From NCBI GenBank assembly GCA_017311185.1, contig JAESUZ010004910.1:310001-374000 (forward strand): a DNA stretch of 64,000 nt, written 5' to 3'. The notes below the pieces were generated by a model. It saw only the letters and a list, made by a program, of their open reading frames with translations. It ran no database searches and had not been told where the DNA came from. The DNA comes from Proteles cristata cristata. Its lineage: Eukaryota; Chordata; Mammalia; Carnivora; Hyaenidae. Made by a program: the position numbers and the translations under genes. This document shows positions 57,671 to 64,000 of the stretch, one piece after another (position 1 is the stretch's first letter; the number at the start of each line of letters is the position of its first letter).

Positions 57671-58519
57671 TTGGGTTTCACTAAGTTAAGAGAAAAGCAC
57701 ACCCTCCCCTTTTCAATAACACAATGTCTTTTCATTAGAAGCCTGAAATAGCTGGGTTTTTCTCTGCTCTTCCATTCCTTTGAAACCCTACTCATAATTA
57801 GCTCCCCACAACTTCTAGGTTTCTTCCACCATTACTCATCATCCTGGTCTATTTGTGTTGCAGATTATGATTTTCAACCTCCATTGACTTCACCAAGGTT
57901 AGTACCATTTTGTTATTTTAAGTCCATATTGCTAATCTTTGGGGAACATACCTATGTCTCCCTTATTACTATATTCAGCACTTTCAAGTTAATCTGATAT
58001 GTTCACGTTTTGTGAATTTTGATAAAATTCAAGCTATCTGTGACTCTGGGCAGGAAAAAAAAATCACATCTTTATTTTCATTAACTTCTACCTGAAACTG
58101 AGCATTTCCTTCTATTATTAATGAAAGCAATAAATTACAATGAAATAAGTGGAACATAAAAGCTACTATTATACAGCATTCTAATTGCTTCAAATATCTC
58201 AAGAGTCACTTAATGTTCTTCACTTATTAAAATTTGGTTAATATAGTATGTGCCAATAGATCCTGTTATTTAATATGTTGTATCTCATAAGAATATGTTG
58301 TATCACACATAATATCAAACACATATCATAAATAAAAAATATTTTGATAACTCTTTCAATCAGTATAATTGGTTTCTTCTGTAACCCTATATTGTTATGC
58401 AAAAAAACCCACAAAAAACAAAAAACACCACCATTATTCTGAGAAAGGATCCATACATTTAACTGTCCAGGGGAATAACAACAGCACAAGAATGATTTAA
58501 AACTTTTGGAATAGCCAAA
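57671..58519. other. No gene or named repeat
   Basis: AT-rich unique-looking sequence. An 83-codon minus frame at 58238-58489 has no motif. Confidence 0.5.
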
Positions 58520-58930
58520 TGTCTCTGCAGCACAAAGGCAAAAAATTAAAGAAAGCTTAACTGCTCAATAACAGAAGATTGGTGAAATAAATTATGATAT
58601 ATACTTAGAGTAGAATATTACGCAGTTACTCAATGTAATATTATAGAACACTGTTTAATGGCATACATATGTAGATACCACAATATGTTATATAAAATAA
58701 AAAGTTGTACATATGATTATTTTTTGTAAATCAAACACATATATATGTGTTTTGTACTTATAATACACATATCTAGAAAATGGGTGTCAAGACACAACAA
58801 ATGCTAAGGGTTATTTACAAATAGTGGGCATTGTCGGTAATCTTTGTATTCTACTCATTTGTGACAATTTTCTAACAACTTATAATTATTTTTTGAGAGA
58901 AAAATAAAAATAATTATCTTTCTTTCAAAG
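58520..58930 (+). mobile_element. Old LINE-1 3' end (L1ME-like)
   Basis: 'GCTCAATAACAGAAGATTGG', 'TGAAATAAATTATGATATAT', 'TAGAATATTACGCAGTTACT' and 'GGGTTATTTACAAATAGTGG' are in the order of an L1ME 3' region. A perfect 20-bp palindrome lies at 58733-58752. Confidence 0.7.
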
Positions 58931-59254
58931 AAATGAAGTCCTGAGAAATGATCCAAATAAAATGTTATTTCTACCTCTGATCAGCTGTACATTCATTCAT
59001 TCGGCAAATAAACTTCAGTGGTTAATGCTATAGAATGAATTAATGTTATCTACAGCATCCATTACCATTATGAAAATAAATCTGATTTTCATACAAATTA
59101 TTTATGAGCCAGTAAAAATTTTAATTTAGTATGATTTATTAATTTCTAGGCTCTGGGACCTAAAGTCCAGTCTGTCTTTAGCACAAGTATACAAGTATCA
59201 GATATTCACTCCTTTCAAAATTGTGTCCCACCAACCAGTAAATAATTTTGTCTT
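58931..59254. other. No gene or named repeat
   Basis: AT-rich unique-looking sequence up to a SINE target site. Confidence 0.5.
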
Positions 59255-59269
59255 CAGAAAGTCTTTTCT

Positions 59270-59497
59270 TATGGGGCGCCTGGGTGGCTCAGTCGGTTGA
59301 GCATTTGACTTTGGCTCAGGTCATGATCTTCTGGTACCTAGGTTCCAGCCCTGCGGTGGGCTTTGTGCTGACAGCTCAGAGCTTTGAGCCTGCTTCTGAT
59401 TCTATGTCTCCCTCTCTCTCTGCCCCTCCCCTGCTTGTGCTTTGTCTCTCTCTGCCTCTCAAAAATAAATAAACGTTTAAAAAAAGTTAAGAAAAAA
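59270..59497 (+). mobile_element. CAN SINE with 15-bp target duplication
   Basis: Full copy: 'GGGGCGCCTGGGTGGCTCAG', 'CTCAAAAATAAATAAACGTT' tail. The flanks are 'CAGAAAGTCTTTTCT' (59255-59269) and 'CAGAAAGTCCTTTCT' (59498-59512), one mismatch. Retained CpGs suggest a fairly recent insertion. Confidence 0.95.
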
Positions 59498-59512
59498 CAG
59501 AAAGTCCTTTCT

Positions 59513-60734
59513 GTTTGTTTTATTTTTGATGACTTGTGACTTTGTTTTTCAAGTTCCCTATAACAAATAAAAAAGAATTTAGATTCTCATTATACAAATC
59601 CTATTAAAAATAAGCATATTTTATAACAACATGTTTCTGAATTCACAAGGCTCACAACAAAAATTTCTCTTGTCTTTATAATTGTGTAATACTTTAAAAT
59701 TTTGAATAATTCTACATCTTACTACCACTGGAAAAAAATTCAGTTATTTTATTTTTATATCTGGGTGTTAGGAATTCCAAAATGCTACTGAGATAATTAT
59801 GCCTATCATACTCCTTATATACTAAGATTTTGCTAACATGTTATATGATAACATTAGCTGGAAAAAAATGCTAAGTTTTAAAAATGCTCCTAACTAAAGA
59901 TTTTACGGCTTTAAAATATAACTCTTCTAAAATTAGACATTCATCTACTATGCAAAATATGAATATAAAGTAATTGACCTGATTTTATTGGTTTTGTTCA
60001 TAAAAGCACCAAATTTACATAAGAAATGATGTCATCCCCTCTGAGTAGTCACCTTAGGAGACCACAGGCTAACTTCAGTGACATATGCCTTTGCACACAG
60101 CAATTTTAGCATCTTTCTTTTGGAATTGTCTTTAGTCTATTCCTTTTTTATTTTAAGAAAATGTCTTCAAAGGCAGCCAAATTTTGCCCTTTAAAGTTGG
60201 ATTTGATCTTCATCAATAGCTAAAAGTAATCTAGGAGATGGGGCCCTGGCTGTATCAGCTAGAATGAAGTAGATAAGAAAGAAGGATTGAGGAAAGAGCA
60301 GTGTGACACTTAATGTTAGGGGTGATATTCCAAGTATTCAACAAAAGGTATTGCAGGACACAGGCCAAAGAAAATAGATGTTACTGGAGCAAGGTCTTGT
60401 AGGACGGTAACCAAGATCCAGGTATTAACTTTTTAGTAACTGGGTCGTGAGGTACTCTAAAGGGTCTTAGAAGGCAAAATGTAGCAGTGGGGATAGATGG
60501 GCATTTAGGAGTTTATGAGCTGCGTCGTTTACTAGCCAACAAGGAGATCTGAAGTATTTTAATGTCCGCTGAATATTCCAAAAAGTGAAGAGGCCGCTGC
60601 TGTTTCTGTGTGGCTGGGGCATTTACTCTGAAGGCACTGCCCAACTGTTGTTTGAAGGTGTTAAGAGCGATAATATTGGAAAAATTTGTAGGAAACCAGG
60701 ATAACTATTTTGAAGGGCATTGCTTATCTGAATA
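59513..60734. other. No gene; 60.3-60.7 kb may be old L2
   Basis: Mostly AT-rich unique sequence. The part 60290-60560 ('GGTCTTGTAGGACGGTAACC') recalls L2 internal sequence leading to the L2 end at 60735, but too weakly to call. Confidence 0.4.
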
Positions 60735-60860
60735 TTTAGATTCTCTAAACTCTTTAGAACAGGCACCAAGCCTTCTTCACTTTTTCTCCCTAGAATCTAA
60801 CATAATGAGTGGCATATAGTCATTGCTTAACAAATATGTGTTGAGTGAATGGCATGTTTG
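60735..60860 (+). mobile_element. L2 LINE 3' end
   Basis: 'AGAACAGGCACCAAGCCTTC', 'CTCCCTAGAATCTAACATAA' and 'CAAATATGTGTTGAGTGAAT' match the L2 3' end well. Confidence 0.75.
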
Positions 60861-60956
60861 TTAAAGAAAAATAACCTCAAAGTAATATCTCTCATTTAAG
60901 ATCTTTTAAAATTTTTATATTTTAAACCTGTAAACTCTTCATTCTGTTAGATAGAA

Positions 60957-61116
60957 TTTTTTTTGTTTATTATTTTGAGAGAGGGAGAGCGAGTGAGGGA
61001 GGGGCAGAGAGTGAGAGAGAGTCTAATGCATGGTTCAATCCCACGAACCACAAGATCATGACCTGAGACAAAATCAGGAATTAGACATTTAACCAACTGA
61101 GCCACCCAAGTGCTTC
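60957..61116 (-). mobile_element. CAN SINE with internal deletion
   Basis: Reverse copy with head ('GGGTGGCTCAGTTGG' type) and tail, but the part normally reading 'CTGTGCTGACAGCTCAGAGC' is missing, leaving about 160 bp. Confidence 0.88.
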
Positions 61117-61439
61117 TATTGGACATAATTCTAAAAATTGCTTTAAAGACAGAAATCTATCAGTATTTATTTCTGACTCAAAATGTTTTGGATAGCTGCC
61201 TAATTCTCTATGGAAAGCAGCCCTTTTCCGTGCTCTTTTAATTATCAAATGACTTAAAAAGCCACAGGTAGATGAGAATCCGTCTCTAACTCCTTGACCT
61301 TCTTATCATTTCTAGACACAAAGAATCTTCCTTTTAGCAGAAAGGACTTGAGGCTTTCTCAAGGCTAGAGCTACTATACTGTGCTGTCAGATATTTACAA
61401 GGCTATGGGTATCTGCTACTATGTTCTTAAGCCATCATT
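61117..61439. other. No gene or named repeat
   Basis: Unique-looking sequence of about 320 bases. Confidence 0.5.
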
Positions 61440-61575
61440 TACTTCTAATTTCTCCTTTTATAGTTGAGAAAATTGGGTTCCAGAGGAGCCAAGCAACTTC
61501 CCCACATTTGTACAGTTAGTAGGCAGTGAAGATATTCAAGCAACTTGATTCCAGAACTGAGTACCCCTGACTAAC
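61440..61575 (-). mobile_element. MIR SINE (reverse)
   Basis: 'TTTATAGTTGAGAAAATTGG', 'CCAAGCAACTTCCCCACATT' and 'TACAGTTAGTAGGCAGTGAA' are the reverse MIR core. Confidence 0.75.
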
Positions 61576-62550
61576 ACAGTACAAGAAGGAACAAGGGCTT
61601 CTTTACCATCAGTCAACAGGGTAGAAATTGAGGGATTTCCCATATCTTAGAGCTCTCATTACATTGACTCAAAAAAACTAGGTTTCAGAAGGAGATTTCA
61701 TTTTACATACATTTTACAAATGATATTGAACATATATGATGTTGAGGTACTCTTCTAGCTTCTAGGAAGGCAGGCAAGAGACCCACAGTCTCTTACTGTT
61801 TTTAAACATAGTGCCTAGAAACTTACTCTAGTCTTCTAGAGCAACTTTTTTCATTACTCCAAATGGGAGAAAAAGACTGAACTCCTGTGTTCATTTTGAA
61901 TTTTGGATCCTAAGCAATCATCATCCTTGATGAATTGCATAAGAGAGGGGAGGACATCTACTGCTTTCTTCCTTCTGGATTTCCTGGGTGAACATCTGAT
62001 CACCTTTGACACCCTATGCTTATAAGGATAGCAAGAGAGGAAGGAGGAGGTGGAAGTCATAGAGAAACATATAGAGTGTGTGGAACACAAGTATCATATG
62101 ATCATTCCGTTAATGTGGGCAGCATTTTTCTGTTACTCTGGGGTTACCCTATATAATGATGGTATTCAGAGCTAGTTAGTTCCCCACAGACTAATTATTT
62201 CATATATGAATTTTAGGTTTTAGGAGGCATTTCACCTTATTCAGTGGCCTTATGCATTATCATAATTTGGAACAATAGAAACATTAACTGAACCTTGTAA
62301 CTTCTTGATCGATTAAGTTGTACTTTAAAGGGATGTTAATAAATAACCAAAGAGAATGCTACTACAGAACTAAACTTCAAATAATAACCTGTACTAAATG
62401 CCTTAAGCAAGCTGAAAAGTATAAGAAAGCACCTTTTAACCATAAATTATCTAAGATGTGCTATAAGATTGGTTTGCTATAAGTGGAGTTGGTAAGTCTA
62501 TCCCATCTCTGCCCTGCTAAAATTTCAAGATAAAATAAGAGTTAATAACT
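61576..62550. other. No gene or named repeat
   Basis: Unique-looking sequence. A 78-codon minus frame (61854-62090) has no motif. Confidence 0.5.
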
Positions 62551-62597
62551 ACAACAACAACAACAACAACAGCAACAACAACAGCAACAACAAAACA
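62551..62597 (+). repeat. (CAA)n microsatellite with CAG interruptions
   Basis: About fifteen triplets, mostly CAA with two CAG units. Not in any supportable coding frame. Confidence 0.95.
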
Positions 62598-62727
62598 ATG
62601 GTTTGGGGGAAACAATTTTCCCCTAAAGCCCAAAATTCTCAATATTAAAGTCATCCTAATATTCTCAATTATTTATTTTTAATTATTTTTTTATTCTATG
62701 ATGCATAACCTTAAATTTCCTTTTTGA

Positions 62728-62946
62728 GGGGTGCCTGGGTGGCTCAGTTGGTTAAGCATCTGACTTCAGCTCAGGTCATGATCTCATGGTTCATGGGTTC
62801 AAGCCCCATGTTGGGCTCTGTGCTGACAGGTAGCTCAGAGCCTGGAGCCTGTTTCAGATTCTGTATCTCCCTCTCTCTCTGATCCTCCCCTGATCACGCT
62901 GTCTCCTTCTCTCTCTCAAAAATAAATAAAAACATTAAAAAACTTT
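62728..62946 (+). mobile_element. CAN SINE with perfect 12-bp target duplication
   Basis: Full copy 'GGGGTGCCTGGGTGGCTCAG' with the 'CTGATCCTCCCCTGATCACG' middle and 'AAAAATAAATAAAAACATTA' tail. The flanks are 'TTTCCTTTTTGA' at 62716-62727 and 62947-62958. Confidence 0.95.
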
Positions 62947-62997
62947 TTTCCTTTTTGAAACAAAGTACAATATAAACTTAAAAAAAAGAAGCAAACA

Positions 62998-63200
62998 GGG
63001 GCTCCTGGGTGGCTCAGTCAGTTAAGCAACTGACTTCAGCTCAGGTCATGATCTTGCAGTTCATGAGTTTGAGTCCCACATTGGGCTCTATGTTGACAGC
63101 TCAGAGCCTAGAGCCTGCTTTGCATTCTCTGCTTCCCTCTCTTTCTGCCCCTCTGCTCACGCTCTGTCTCTCTCTCTCAAAATTAAAATAAAACATTTTT
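62998..63200 (+). mobile_element. CAN SINE with 16-bp target duplication
   Basis: Forward copy 'GGGGCTCCTGGGTGGCTCAG' to 'CTCAAAATTAAAATAAAACA'. The flanks are 'AAAAAAGAAGCAAACA' (62982-62997) and 'AAAAAAGAAGCAAGCA' (63201-63216), one mismatch. It lies 51 bases after another SINE in the same orientation. Confidence 0.94.
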
Positions 63201-63216
63201 AAAAAAGAAGCAAGCA

Positions 63217-64000
63217 AATACATAGGTAAATCATAATTAGGAGATTCCTTTCCTTCACCTTAAGAATTGATCTATGGTAAACTAAAATTTTCTTTGGGAG
63301 AGATAATGTTTAAGTGATGTTATATCACTATGACATGAAAGAGTGCTTGACTAAGAGAAGAGTTAGCTGGAAAATAAAAAATGAGATCTGCCAGTCTTTT
63401 CTGAGAGCCACACATGCCAGAACTTTCTCTTGTTCTAATGTTGGCCAAGAACAAAACTGCTTTACCTTTAAAATCGAGCACCAAATCTTTGTCTTTCAAA
63501 AGTAAAACCTTCTGGGAGATAAATCATGTCTAAATCTCAAATTTGAAAGACACATCTCCCTCACACTCTTTTATTATACTGCAAGGCAAATAATCAAGTT
63601 AATCATCCAGTAGTCACATAACCCATAAGAATAAAATGTTAAAGGATTTTTTCAAAGGGATTAGAGGAAACCAGCCCTTTTAATCTCATGGATTGTTTCT
63701 GATTTTTCTGATCCTTTAAACTTTCTCCCCTCCTGTGTTTCAGTCAGATCATCAGATCAATAATACATGATGCTCAAACCTTGAGATTTCAGGCTCAGGA
63801 GTGATACAGCACATGCAAAACAGGCATTGTAACACACAATTGTGCTTTGCAGAAACTATGGTGTAATATCCTGAAAAAAAAAATAGCTTCAAGACATAAA
63901 AATGCAGTGCGCTGATCCCCTGGAGAGAATTGTGTCCATGGGTCCGGGAACGAAGTCTGTTGTCCAACACCCTCACCCCACGTCTGAGCCCTTGTGCTCC
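63217..64000. other. No gene or named repeat at the right edge
   Basis: Unique-looking sequence. The last 100 bases are more GC-rich with a few CpGs ('GGTCCGGGAACGAAG'), possibly the start of a different segment beyond the window. Confidence 0.45.

Noticed and set aside
1..64000. CRISPR array, bacterial operon, phage or integron content
   Set aside because: No regularly spaced identical repeats, Shine-Dalgarno spaced genes or long coding frames exist, and the repeat content is mammalian throughout.

Overview
The window looks like ordinary non-coding DNA from a carnivoran nuclear genome, most likely a cat-family (feliform) species. The main evidence is about two dozen tRNA-derived CAN-type SINEs, with a tRNA-like head (box B near 'GGTTCGAGCCC'), a CT-rich middle and an A-rich tail. 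Most have the cat-type middle section ('GGGCTCTGTGCTGACAGC', then 'GAGCCTGGAGCCTG') rather than the dog/bear type. Carnivore-type LINE-1 3' ends and older pan-mammalian repeats (MIR, L2, MER5-type hAT, Tigger, MLT1) support this. I found no convincing protein-coding gene, tRNA or rRNA gene, CpG island, CRISPR array or bacterial-type operon. The stretch is probably intergenic or inside a large intron.

Layout. 0-10 kb: scattered SINEs, an old L1 piece (1.0-1.6 kb), a SINE inside a SINE (3.1-3.6 kb), and a MER5 element split by an L1 3' end (5.2-5.7 kb). 10-16 kb: a Tigger-type DNA transposon, MIR, MER5 and L2 copies, an unclassified old repeat and a SINE with a clean target-site duplication. 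16.3-20.7 kb: repeat-poor, with a somewhat more GC-rich block at 17.5-18.5 kb. 20.7-31 kb: SINEs, MIR/L2 and A-rich old L1 sequence, plus an unidentified 172-codon open frame at 29.8-30.35 kb. 31.1-35.4 kb: an L1 cluster of alternating orientation with three SINE insertions. 35.4-40.4 kb: mostly unique. 40.4-43.3 kb: the longest L1 copy, the 3' half of ORF2 with its 3' UTR. 43.5-49.5 kb: SINEs, an MLT1-like LTR and MIRs. 49.6-51.8 kb: a decayed hAT-superfamily transposase gene lying inside an older L1 and itself invaded by a 388-bp almost pure purine tract. 52.8-56.8 kb: old L1 carrying a Tigger element and a SINE. 57-64 kb: mostly unique sequence with a few SINEs and old repeats.

No genes here work together. 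The window is a layered record of transposition: MIR, L2 and old L1 first, then hAT and Tigger DNA transposons, then carnivore L1 and CAN SINEs, and finally microsatellite growth. The best candidates for a second look are the hAT relic with its purine tract, the 172- and 166-codon unidentified frames, and the GC-richer repeat-poor block at 17.5-18.5 kb. Nothing supports an undescribed biological system. All family names come from pattern recognition without a database search, and most repeat boundaries are good to about 10-30 bases unless a target-site duplication (TSD) is given.
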